The notes beneath the pieces were generated by a model. That model did not search any database. It was not told the DNA's origin and saw only the letters and a list, made by a program, of their open reading frames with translations. From Acidimicrobiia bacterium (GTDB taxonomy: Bacteria > Actinomycetota > Acidimicrobiia > Acidimicrobiales > Bin134), in the NCBI GenBank assembly GCA_022827405.1, contig JAJDTA010000195.1, positions 1-38,495 on the forward strand: a stretch of DNA of 38,495 bases. Reading direction: 5' to 3'. Every line of letters begins with the position of its first letter. Within the stretch, counting starts at the first letter, position 1. This document shows, piece after piece, positions 29,930-38,101 of this stretch. Position numbers and translations under genes: made by a program.

Positions 29930-31399
29930 TTAGCGGAACCGGATCTTTTGAACATCGAGGGCGTCAAGACCCTCTTTACCGTCCTGCCTGAGCCAATCGT
30001 CCTGTCCCAACCACATCGGGCGTAGTACCTGTTCGATATCGGGAGTTAGTCGGCTTCCGGCTAGACACCTGACCAATGCCGGGGGCAATTCTCCCAGTGC
30101 TCGAAGTGCCCATAGGCGAGCGTTGTCGCCAAATTGCGTGGCTTCTAGAAGCGAGTCGACGCAGCCGTGGCGTTGAAGGAGTTGGGCGGCAGCAGAAGCC
30201 CGGTTCACTCCTTCTTCGGCCATCCAGCCGACGAGCTTCCGCTGCAGATCACTTGAGAGTTCATCTACGGAGGAAATTGCGTGCAGAGCGACGATGGGTT
30301 CCGGATCGACGAAGTGGTCGATCAGCAATTCTGGGTTCCGCGCCGCCCCTTGTCCCAGTCCCCAAGCTGCTGCCGCCCTCAGTTCATTTGGAAGGTCTGT
30401 TTTCGCCGCAATCCGATCAAGAGCCTCGGCTGCGGCTTCAGACGGGAGTTCTGACATTGCCAGGACTGCCTCCATCTGCTGATCGGCCTCGGATTGGGGG
30501 TTTGAAATCTGGTCCGTGATTCTCCTGACCCAAGGATCAGGTTCAAGCCGTGCTAGAGCGATCTGGGCCTCAAGTCGGACTCTCCAATCTTCGCTGGAGT
30601 CGCTGCTCATACTCGACAGGGTGCTGAACAGTTCGCGAAGCTCCATTGATCCTGCTGCTTTGACCGCTGCATACCGCTCGACGACCTCGCTGGAGTATAG
30701 GGCCGCGGCCAAGTCCCATGAGTCTCCCGAGCACATTGGGTTGGAAGTCTGTTCGGCGACTCCAGCGAGAACTTGTTCGCCGCCCCTTATGAAATCTCCC
30801 GGTTCCGAGTAGATAAATCTCGGACCACCCCAATCTCGCCATTGCCAGTATCGCTGAACTTTCTCGTCCACGCCTGAGAACACGATCCGGCCTTCATCGT
30901 CGACACCGAGATACTGCCCTCTTTTGGTCGGAACCCAACAGGGCCATGTGAGGGTGATTTCGGACCCTTCCGATGCTGCTTTCGGCGCTGATCTCCTAGC
31001 CTGCGCGATGCTGGCTCGGAGTGCCTCAGTCGAAAAGAAGATGGGAGCGCCGCAATGCGGCGGATCCTGGTTGATGTCGGTGTGGAGGAAGGCGAACAGG
31101 TCATCCTGACGCATCCCACCCGCGTCCCACTCTCGGCCGGGAGTGTCCGAATGCGACAGCATGATTTTGAGCTTCGACTTTGCCCTCGACTCCACTCTCA
31201 AGCCACACCGCACACACAAAAGGTCAGGCAGCCGCAGCCGCTTGACCTTTGTCTGCCAAACCTTGTTGGCCATGGCATAGCGCTCGAGCTCAATCGGCTG
31301 GTGATTGAGCTGATTTTGAAGGTGATCGGCCACCGCGGCAGTTCCAATTGCTCCCACCGACACGAAGCGTGCGAAGTCGGCGTCCTCTTTGAAGCCCAC
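29930..31399 (-). CDS. HEAT-repeat protein with possible PD-(D/E)XK-like N-terminal domain
   Basis: 489 residues from GTG 31399, preceded by GGCAGGG; ATG 31444 is open too but would overlap the divergent methyltransferase leader. The N-terminal domain (about 1-170) has FARFVSVGAIGTAAVADHL, then IELERYAMANKVWQTKVKRL, then LPDLLCVRCG and RVESRAKSKL. The order Glu39, Asp59, Glu70, Lys74 resembles a PD-(D/E)XK nuclease core with a stretched E-x3-K. Residues about 250-470 are helical HEAT-like repeats (EAQIALARLEPDPWVRRI, AAAAWGLGQGAARNPELL). It is divergent from a DNA methyltransferase, which suggests restriction. Nuclease activity is inferred. Confidence 0.65.
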   Translation of the reverse strand: MGFKEDADFARFVSVGAIGTAAVADHLQNQLNHQPIELERYAMANKVWQTKVKRLRLPDLLCVRCGLRVESRAKSKLKIMLSHSDTPGREWDAGGMRQDDLFAFLHTDINQDPPHCGAPIFFSTEALRASIAQARRSAPKAASEGSEITLTWPCWVPTKRGQYLGVDDEGRIVFSGVDEKVQRYWQWRDWGGPRFIYSEPGDFIRGGEQVLAGVAEQTSNPMCSGDSWDLAAALYSSEVVERYAAVKAAGSMELRELFSTLSSMSSDSSEDWRVRLEAQIALARLEPDPWVRRITDQISNPQSEADQQMEAVLAMSELPSEAAAEALDRIAAKTDLPNELRAAAAWGLGQGAARNPELLIDHFVDPEPIVALHAISSVDELSSDLQRKLVGWMAEEGVNRASAAAQLLQRHGCVDSLLEATQFGDNARLWALRALGELPPALVRCLAGSRLTPDIEQVLRPMWLGQDDWLRQDGKEGLDALDVQKIRFR

Positions 31400-31462
31400 T
31401 AGGCCCTGCCTGCACTCATGACTGCCGGGAGTGTACCGGCGCATTACCCGTTACTGTCACCC

Positions 31463-33223
31463 ATGGTGGGTAAGGTCGGGGCTGTGAGCAAAACCGGGCT
31501 TCCCGCCCTGCCGTCGATGGTTGCAGTCAAGCGCAGTGACCCGGTGTACATGGCCCACGCATACTTGACCAAAGTGCCGGTAGCGGGGATTGTGCCGTTC
31601 ATCGAGGCGTTCACCAGTGAGGGTGAAGTCGTGCTCGACCCCTTCGCAGGTTCGGGGATGACCGGAGTGGCCGCTCTCATGACTGGTCGTCGAGCACGGC
31701 TGTTCGACGTTTCTGTGCTGGGGCGACACATCGGGACCAACTATGTGAACCAGGTGTCGGAAGAACACTTGCGCAAGAGGGCCGATGAGGTCGTCGAACA
31801 TGCGAGCAATCGTGTTGGCCGGGTTTATGCCGTGAAGTGCGGGCTCTGCGGGGACAACGCAGAGATCGCCAAGACGGTTTGGTCGGCGGTCATGGAGTGC
31901 CCAGCCTGCGGGCAAGACTTCAACTTCTACTACTGCTTGGAAGCAGCCGACTGGAGGAAGACCCAGATGGCTTGCCCTGGCTGCGGTGCGCCAGTTTCGA
32001 GTAGGTGCCAGCGGCTCCATGAGAGACCAGTAGTGGATTCGATTGCCTGTGATTGCTCTCGGACCCAGATCGAGCAGGCCCATCGACCCGCGATTCAGGA
32101 AGCCGACTCGTCCGGTCTGATGTGGCCTGATGTGGACATCGAGGAGTCTCGCCAGATGTACGTTGCCTCTGCGCTTGGTCGACACGGACTGACATCTGTG
32201 GCCTCGTTCTATTCTCAACGCAATCTCTGTGCTCTTGCTGCACTACGCGCCGGGATCGACGAGGTTGATGAAGTAGACCTGCGTGACAAGCTGCGGTTTG
32301 CCTTCACGGCCATATTGACCAGGGCGAGCAAGCGGTACCAGTGGTCGCGTCAGCGCCCGCTCAATGCAGCAAACGCCAATTACTACGTTGCCCCGGTGTT
32401 CTACGAGTGGAACGTCTTCGACCTCTTCAGCAGGAAGGTCGAAGCTGCAATCCGCTCCGACCGGTGGATCGCCGCAGAACGTCGGACTCGCCTCAATTGG
32501 GTCCCTGAAGATGATCCTGGCATCAGCTACCAGCGCGCGAGCGCCGATGACTTGCCACTCGAAGATCATTCGGTCGACTACGTATTTACCGACCCACCCT
32601 TCGGGGCCAACATCTTCTACTCGGATATGAACCTCTTTCAAGAGGCCTGGTTATCTGAATTCACCGACCCGGACAAAGAGGCAGTAATCGACCGAGTAGA
32701 CACTGGCGCCGTCCGGACTGCTGAGCGATACGAGCAGATCATGACTGATGCCCTGCGAGAGTGCCTTCGTGTAGTGAAGCCGGGAGGGTTCATCACCCTG
32801 CTTTTCGGCAACAGCTCTGGAAAGGTGTGGCAGCTACTTCAGCGGTCCATTGCAGCCGCTGGCCTGGAGGTAGTCCCGGAACTCATCGCCATGCTGGACA
32901 AGGGCCAACGTTCAGTGAAGGGGCTTGCATCCGGATTCGAGAACACAGCCACACTCGATCTCATGCTCACCATGCGCGTCGCTGAAGGTGCGGCTGGCGA
33001 GCTGGTCGATCCTCCTGAGACCGCCGTAGAAGAGATCGTTCGACAGCATCTCGCTGAATGCTCCGACCCCAGTCCCAGCCTGCTCTATCTAGAGCTGCTT
33101 CGCCATGGCTTCCGCAATTCCTGGAATCTCAGCCAACTCGACCTCAGCCACGTGACCAAGATCATTGTGAAAAGCGATCGAAAGGTGGACCGTCGCAGCG
33201 CTCGAGTGTTGCAAGAGGTGTAG
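31463..33223 (+). CDS. DNA methyltransferase with zinc-ribbon insert
   Basis: 586 residues from ATG 31463; ATG 31418 and GTG 31484 are other possible starts. The SAM-binding motif VVLDPFAGSGMTG (Asp59) comes first and the catalytic VFTDPPFGANIFYSDMN (Asp377) much later, the permuted order of one group of amino-methyltransferases. About 320 residues separate them and hold CxxC pairs at 126/129, 146/149 and 171/174 plus further Cys near 185-200, likely zinc ribbons. The C-terminal CLRVVKPGGFITLLFGNSS and QRSVKGLASGFENTATLDLML fit DPPF-type DNA methylases. The base target (N6-A or N4-C) is unknown. Divergent from the HEAT protein, 63 nt apart. Confidence 0.82.
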   Translation: MVGKVGAVSKTGLPALPSMVAVKRSDPVYMAHAYLTKVPVAGIVPFIEAFTSEGEVVLDPFAGSGMTGVAALMTGRRARLFDVSVLGRHIGTNYVNQVSEEHLRKRADEVVEHASNRVGRVYAVKCGLCGDNAEIAKTVWSAVMECPACGQDFNFYYCLEAADWRKTQMACPGCGAPVSSRCQRLHERPVVDSIACDCSRTQIEQAHRPAIQEADSSGLMWPDVDIEESRQMYVASALGRHGLTSVASFYSQRNLCALAALRAGIDEVDEVDLRDKLRFAFTAILTRASKRYQWSRQRPLNAANANYYVAPVFYEWNVFDLFSRKVEAAIRSDRWIAAERRTRLNWVPEDDPGISYQRASADDLPLEDHSVDYVFTDPPFGANIFYSDMNLFQEAWLSEFTDPDKEAVIDRVDTGAVRTAERYEQIMTDALRECLRVVKPGGFITLLFGNSSGKVWQLLQRSIAAAGLEVVPELIAMLDKGQRSVKGLASGFENTATLDLMLTMRVAEGAAGELVDPPETAVEEIVRQHLAECSDPSPSLLYLELLRHGFRNSWNLSQLDLSHVTKIIVKSDRKVDRRSARVLQEV

Positions 33224-33257
33224 GGGTCTTCGGTAGGGGCTCTTGACCGGCGGCCTC

Positions 33258-34427
33258 TCAGCGGAACAGGCGGCCGAAGGCCCGCAGGTCGTCGGTGAAC
33301 AGCTCGGGCTGCTCGAAGGGGGCGAAGTGGCCGCCTTTGGGCTGCACCGCCCAGTGGACGATGTTGTAGCGGCGCTCGGCCCATGCCCGCGGGGTTTGCA
33401 GCAGCTCGCGGGGGTAGACGGCGTGGCCGGTGGGCACGGTGATCTGGCCCGTCCAGGAATCCACTGCCGAGGTGCCAGCCCGGGCTGACTCCAGATACAG
33501 CCGCCCGGATGACGCCGCGGTGGCGGTTATCCAGTACAGCATCACGTTGTCCAGTAGCTGGTCTTTGGTGAACACGCTCTCCAGATCGCCGTCGTCCAGG
33601 TCGCACCAGTGCTGGTACTTCTCAATGAACCAGGCGGCCAGACCGGCGGGGGAGTCGTTGTGGGCCACCGCCAGGGTCTGGGGTTTGGTGCTCAGCATGG
33701 CCATGTAGCCGGTGCCTCCGGTGATCACCTCCAGCGAGCGGGCCATGGCCGCCTGTTCGGCCTCGGTCACCCCCTCCATCATCTTCTCGGGGTCGGCGGC
33801 CTCTTCAGCGGTGGGCTGGGCGAAGAGCATGTTGAAGTGGGCGGCGATGAGCCGGTCGCCGTAAGCCTCGGCCATGCGCCGGGTGACCAGCGCCCCCCAG
33901 TCGCCTCCTTGCACGATGTAGCGCTCATACCCCAGTTGCTCCATGACCCCGGCGATGGCCTCCGCGCAGCGGTGCATGTCCACACCGGGGTTGGCGGTAG
34001 GACCGGAGAAGCCGTAGCCGGGTAGCGACGGGACCACAATATGGAAGGCGTCGGCCGGATCGCCACCGTGGGCGGCCGGGTCGGACAGCGGTCCCATCAT
34101 CTCCCGGAACTCCACCACCGAGCCCATGTACCCGTGGATCATCACCATGGGCAGCGCGGCGGGCTCCGGCGAGCGCACATGGTAGAAGTGCACCCGCTCG
34201 CCGGCCGCAGCCGCGGTGAACTGGGGAAAGGCGTTGAGATAGGCCTCTCGGGCCCGCCAGTCGTAGCCGTCGGCCCAGTACTCGCAGAGCTCCCGCATGT
34301 AGGCCACGTCGGCGCCGTCGTCCCACCCCGGCCGCACGGTGTCGGGCCACCGGGTCATGGCCAGACGCCGGTGCAGGTCGTCTAGGTCGGTTTGGGGGAC
34401 GTCGATCTCAAACGGCTCGATGCTCAT
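33258..34427 (-). CDS. epoxide hydrolase (EHN-domain alpha/beta hydrolase)
   Basis: 389 residues. The N-terminal EHN domain begins IEPFEIDVPQTDLDDLHRRLAMTRWPD, the standard lead of microsomal-type epoxide hydrolases. The oxyanion loop is HGYMGSVVEF. The nucleophile is Asp in YIVQGGDWGALV, so it opens epoxides through an ester intermediate rather than hydrolysing esters. The final histidine is in KGGHFAPFEQPE. The length is normal for the family. There is no signal peptide. The substrate is unknown. It follows the ABC permease gene on the same strand with a 34-nt gap, but its role is unrelated, so operon membership is doubtful. Confidence 0.92.
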   Translation of the reverse strand: MSIEPFEIDVPQTDLDDLHRRLAMTRWPDTVRPGWDDGADVAYMRELCEYWADGYDWRAREAYLNAFPQFTAAAAGERVHFYHVRSPEPAALPMVMIHGYMGSVVEFREMMGPLSDPAAHGGDPADAFHIVVPSLPGYGFSGPTANPGVDMHRCAEAIAGVMEQLGYERYIVQGGDWGALVTRRMAEAYGDRLIAAHFNMLFAQPTAEEAADPEKMMEGVTEAEQAAMARSLEVITGGTGYMAMLSTKPQTLAVAHNDSPAGLAAWFIEKYQHWCDLDDGDLESVFTKDQLLDNVMLYWITATAASSGRLYLESARAGTSAVDSWTGQITVPTGHAVYPRELLQTPRAWAERRYNIVHWAVQPKGGHFAPFEQPELFTDDLRAFGRLFR

Positions 34428-34461
34428 TCCCGCAGCGTGTCACAGACTCGCGTCGGCACCG

Positions 34462-36060
34462 CTAGTCGAAATGATCGGCCCGGCGGACTACGAAGATCCA
34501 GGTGAGCACGGCCGACAGCACCACGAGCACGCCCGACCAGATGCCGGCCTCGGCCACGAAGGCCTCTTCGATGCTGTTGAACGCCTTGGTGGTAAGGGTG
34601 GGGAAGTCGAACGGGGCGATGAGCAGGGTGATGGGCAGCTCCTTCATCACCGACAGCATCACCAAACCGCCCCCGGCCAACAGCCCCGGGGCCATGAGCG
34701 GCAGCTCCAGCGACCGGAAGCGGCGCACCCATCGGGCTCCCAGGGTGCGGGCCGCGTCGGTCAGCCGCGACGACACCGCAGCCACCGCCACTTGGGAGGT
34801 GCGCATCGTCTGGCCGCCGAAGCGCACCATGTAGGCGAACACCAGCAACACCAGGGTGTTGCGGAGGTGGCTGCCGACGTCGGTCTTCAGGGTCCAGAAC
34901 AGCAGCGCCAGCCCGATGAGGATTCCGGGAAGAGCGAATGCCGACACGATCACCGCGTTGGCCACCGTGCCGATCCGGGATCGGTGGCGCACCACGAGGT
35001 AGGCGGCGGGAAGCACCAGAGCCACCGAGACCACCGCGGCCAGAAGGCTGCCATAGGCGGTATTCCAGGTCGGCGACCAAACGTCATCCCATCCCACGAG
35101 AAGGTCTCGTCCGCCGGATGCCTCCAGCCTGATGCCATCGATAGTCCAGTCGGCCAGCGATGCCATCGGCCCCAAAAGAGCCAGCGCCACCGCTCCGGCT
35201 AGGAACGCCACCGCAATCGGTTTGGCGCGGCCCATCCGATAGATAACCGGACTCCGCGATCGCACCGGTGCGGCGTGCTCATATCGCCTTGTTGCGCCCC
35301 GCTCAACCAGCACCACCACCGCAGCCAGCACCAGCAGGATCACGCTGAGGGCCATCGACACGGTTTGATTGTTGAGCCGGGTGGTGTAGATGGCCCGGCT
35401 CAGCGTGTCGTAGCGCATGAGTTGCACCGCGCCGAAGTCGCTGATGGCGTAGAGGAACACCAGCAGGGTGCCGGCGCTGATGGCTGTCGCCGTTTGGGGC
35501 AGCACCACTCTGCGGATGACGGTCAGCGGGCTGTCGCCCAGCAAACGAGCGGTCTCCTCGGCCGACCCGGGCAGGCGCCGCAGCCGGGCGGCCACGGGCA
35601 GGTACACATAGGGATAGGTGAACAGCGTGAGCGCCAGCCACGCGCCGAATAGGCCCCGTATCTCCACGTCCCACACCAGCCCCAGGTTGTCCAGCCAATC
35701 CGACAGAAGACCTCCGGGGTTGAGGGTGCGGATCAACGCCGCGGCGCCGATGAACGTGGGGAACACCAGCGGAAGGGGCAACAGCGCCTGCCACATGCGC
35801 TTGAGCGGGACGTCGCACCGGGTGGTCAGCCAGGCCAGAGCGGTGCCGAACACCGCGGTGGAGGCCGAGACCAGCACGGCCAGTCGCAGTGTGCGCAGCA
35901 GAGGTCCCTGAGTGCGCTGGGAGAACAGCACGCCCAACGGATCGCTGTGGAAGGTGAAGTTGCGCCACACCAAGTAGCCGGCGGGAAAGGCGAATCCCAC
36001 GGTTACCACGATGGCGACGACCTTCAGCAGTGCCGGGGAATGGATTGTCGGCGACCGCAC
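34462..36060 (-). CDS. Fe3+-type ABC transporter permease (two fused permease domains)
   Basis: 532 residues from GTG 36060 with about twelve membrane helices in two binding-protein-dependent permease halves. Each half has its EAA loop: AARLRRLPGSAEETARLLGDSPLTVIRRVVLP in the first half and DAARTLGARWVRRFRSLELPLMAPG in the second. This fused layout is typical of FbpB/AfuB iron(III) and ThiP thiamine permeases; the start PTFIGAAALIRTLNPGG fits the iron group. It lies 99 nt after the remains of its ATPase gene. No substrate-binding protein gene is in the window. Confidence 0.88.
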   Translation of the reverse strand: MRSPTIHSPALLKVVAIVVTVGFAFPAGYLVWRNFTFHSDPLGVLFSQRTQGPLLRTLRLAVLVSASTAVFGTALAWLTTRCDVPLKRMWQALLPLPLVFPTFIGAAALIRTLNPGGLLSDWLDNLGLVWDVEIRGLFGAWLALTLFTYPYVYLPVAARLRRLPGSAEETARLLGDSPLTVIRRVVLPQTATAISAGTLLVFLYAISDFGAVQLMRYDTLSRAIYTTRLNNQTVSMALSVILLVLAAVVVLVERGATRRYEHAAPVRSRSPVIYRMGRAKPIAVAFLAGAVALALLGPMASLADWTIDGIRLEASGGRDLLVGWDDVWSPTWNTAYGSLLAAVVSVALVLPAAYLVVRHRSRIGTVANAVIVSAFALPGILIGLALLFWTLKTDVGSHLRNTLVLLVFAYMVRFGGQTMRTSQVAVAAVSSRLTDAARTLGARWVRRFRSLELPLMAPGLLAGGGLVMLSVMKELPITLLIAPFDFPTLTTKAFNSIEEAFVAEAGIWSGVLVVLSAVLTWIFVVRRADHFD

Positions 36061-36093
36061 AAAGAGCGACTCTATCCACAGGAGCCCAGAAGG

Positions 36094-36109
36094 GTAAAGC
36101 TTGCTTTAC
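36094..36109. promoter_or_regulatory. 7-bp inverted repeat upstream of ABC permease
   Basis: GTAAAGC, TT, GCTTTAC: a perfect 7-2-7 repeat 34 bp before the permease start, between it and the ATPase remains. It resembles an operator; it does not match the DtxR/IdeR or Zur consensus that I know. Confidence 0.4.
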
Positions 36110-36159
36110 ACCCATTGCGAAGCGGGCTGGAGTTTATTGTCGTGGATTGATGGTCGGGA

Positions 36160-36399
36160 TCAGCCGCGGTCGAAAGCCACCGCAGGCGAACCGATGTAGG
36201 AGGGGGCGACCCGGTCGCCGGGGGAGAAGCTCTGCGTGCCGCTGACTCGCACGCGGAGACGGACTCCGTTGGGGTTGGCCACGGTAACCACGGCATCAGC
36301 ACCCTGGAACTCGAAGTTCTCCACGGTGTGGGTGGCACCCTCGCCCTCGGCCGCGCGCAAGTCCACGTCCTCGGGCCTCACCGCCACCTCAACCGGGCC
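36160..36399 (-). pseudogene. TOBE-domain tail of the ABC ATPase, separated by in-frame TAG
   Basis: It continues in exactly the same frame after the TAG at 36402-36400: VAVRPEDVDLRAAEGEG, then VENFEFQGADAVVTVANPNGVRLRVRV and SPGDRVAPSYIGSPAVAFDRG. This is the regulatory TOBE domain that ends FbpC/PotA-type ATPases. With the upstream part it would make 348 residues, the usual family length. A GTG at 36387 could in theory restart translation but has no clear ribosome site. Confidence 0.8.
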
Positions 36400-37206
36400 C
36401 TAACGAGGTTCGAGGAGGGGAACAGGCCCGAAATCGGTCTCGGCTGTGGAGCCCGCAGCCTCCGCGGGGTACATCGACACCGCGCCCACGAACGCCGCCA
36501 CCCAGGGTGTGGCCGGGTGGTGGTAGACCTCAGAGGGCGATCCGGTCTGCACAATGCGGCCCGCGTCCATCACCGCCACCCGATCGCCCAGCACCAACGC
36601 CTCTTCTCGGTCGTGGGTCACGAACACCGCGGTCATGTCGGCATCGCGCAGCAGCTCGCGCACCTCGGAGCGAACCTCGCGCCGCAGAGCGGCGTCCAGA
36701 TTGGAGAAGGGCTCGTCCAGCAAGAGCACTTTGGGCTTGGGGGCGATGGCCCGGGCCAGCGCCACCCGCTGCTGCTGGCCGCCCGAGAGGGTGTCGGGGG
36801 TGCGTTCCTGCATTCCCGGCAAGTTCACCAACTCCAGCGTTTTGGCCACCTCTGCGATTCGCTGACGTCGGGGGACCCCGTAGCCCACGTTTCCGGCCAC
36901 ATCTAGGTGGGGGAACAGCGCCCAGTCTTGGAACACCATGCCCACCTGGCGGTCCTCAGGCCGGATCCAGGAGCGGTGGCCGTCCACCGGGTTCCCGTCC
37001 AACACGATCTTGCCCTGATCGGCTTGCTCCAGGCCGGCGATGAGCCGCAGCAGCGTGGTCTTTCCGCATCCGCTCGGCCCCAGCAGCGAGAGCATCTCCC
37101 CGGGATGCAGAGTCAGATTGAAGTCGACCAGCACCTTGGTGGCACCGAACGACTTGTGTACGCCCTCGACGGACAGCAGCGGAGCAGCGGAATCGGCGAC
37201 TGACAC
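36400..37206 (-). CDS. Fe3+/polyamine-type ABC transporter ATP-binding protein, ended early by TAG
   Basis: 268 residues. The nucleotide-binding domain is complete: Walker A GPSGCGKTT near residue 43, Q-loop VFQDWALFPH, signature LSGGQQQRVALARA, Walker B VLLLDEPFSNLD and the switch His in FVTHDREEA. The frame then meets TAG at 36402-36400, in the linker before the TOBE domain. The ATPase core could still work with the permease encoded next, but family-type regulation through TOBE would be lost. A CAG-to-TAG change or a sequencing error would explain it. Start ATG 37206. Confidence 0.85.
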   Translation of the reverse strand: MSVADSAAPLLSVEGVHKSFGATKVLVDFNLTLHPGEMLSLLGPSGCGKTTLLRLIAGLEQADQGKIVLDGNPVDGHRSWIRPEDRQVGMVFQDWALFPHLDVAGNVGYGVPRRQRIAEVAKTLELVNLPGMQERTPDTLSGGQQQRVALARAIAPKPKVLLLDEPFSNLDAALRREVRSEVRELLRDADMTAVFVTHDREEALVLGDRVAVMDAGRIVQTGSPSEVYHHPATPWVAAFVGAVSMYPAEAAGSTAETDFGPVPLLEPR

Positions 37207-37295
37207 TTGGCCGACAGGCTAACCGGCGATATCAGAGGCCGGTCACATGTGCTGGCCTGCTCGACCTCATTGCCTCTGGGTTACAGTCCCGGATT

Positions 37296-38075
37296 GTGAT
37301 GGTTGCCACCGGCCACGGACCGATCGAGGTGCATGTTTGCGGGCAGGGGCCGCTGGTGGTGATGCTGCCGTCGTTGGGCCGGGGGGCGGCCGATTTCGAC
37401 CGCCTGGCCGCCGACGTGGCTGCTGCGGGCTACCGGGTGGCGTGCCCTGAGCCTCGGGGCCTCGGGGCCAGCGCGGCGGCCGAACGTGAGGAGACTCTGG
37501 CCACTCTGGCTGCCGATGTGGCCGCGGTGATCAGCGAACTCGACGGCGGCCCCGCGGTGGTTGTCGGGCACGCCTACGGCAACCGGATCGCCCGTATGAC
37601 CGCCACTGATCACCCCGAATTGGTGGAGTGCCTGGTGCTGTTGGCCTGCGGCGGGTTCATTCCCGTCACCGACGAAATGGCCGTGGCTTTGCGAACGATC
37701 TTCGACCCCCGCAACCCGCCTGAAGCCCGTCTCGATGCGGTGGGCCGGGCGTTCTTCGCGCCGGGAAACGACGCCAGCGTGTGGGCCGACGGCTGGTTCG
37801 CAAAGCTGGCCCGAGCCCAAGAGCAGGCCACTGTGTCCACCCCGGTGGGCGACTGGTGGGCCGGAGGCACCGCCCCCATTCTGGCGGTACAGCCCGCCGA
37901 CGACCGCCTGGCCGTGCCCGCCAACGCCGACGCGCTGGCAGAGGCCGTCGGCGACCGGGTGGAGGTGGTGGTTATCCCCGACGCCGGCCACGCCCTGCTG
38001 CCCGAACAGCCAGAAGCCGTGGCCCAGACGGTGATCGGCTGGCTCAACCGCCGCCGAACCGAAGTCGGCGTCTGA
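37296..38075 (+). CDS. alpha/beta hydrolase-fold protein lacking the serine nucleophile
   Basis: 259 residues from GTG 37296 (the next codon is ATG 37299). Fold markers are present: MLPSLGRGAADFDRLA, CPEPRGLGAS, and IPDAGHALLPEQPEAVA with the C-terminal His. The nucleophile elbow reads VVVGHAYGNRIAR, so Ala replaces the normal Ser/Asp/Cys. I know a sizeable group of actinobacterial and proteobacterial relatives with GHAxGN, so this is a subfamily trait rather than a mutation; their activity is unclear. TACAGT at 37282-37287 could be the -10 of a near-leaderless transcript. Divergent from the ABC ATPase gene. Confidence 0.85.
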   Translation: MMVATGHGPIEVHVCGQGPLVVMLPSLGRGAADFDRLAADVAAAGYRVACPEPRGLGASAAAEREETLATLAADVAAVISELDGGPAVVVGHAYGNRIARMTATDHPELVECLVLLACGGFIPVTDEMAVALRTIFDPRNPPEARLDAVGRAFFAPGNDASVWADGWFAKLARAQEQATVSTPVGDWWAGGTAPILAVQPADDRLAVPANADALAEAVGDRVEVVVIPDAGHALLPEQPEAVAQTVIGWLNRRRTEVGV

Positions 38076-38101
38076 TTGGATTCAGGCGCCCGGGCAGCGG
38101 G

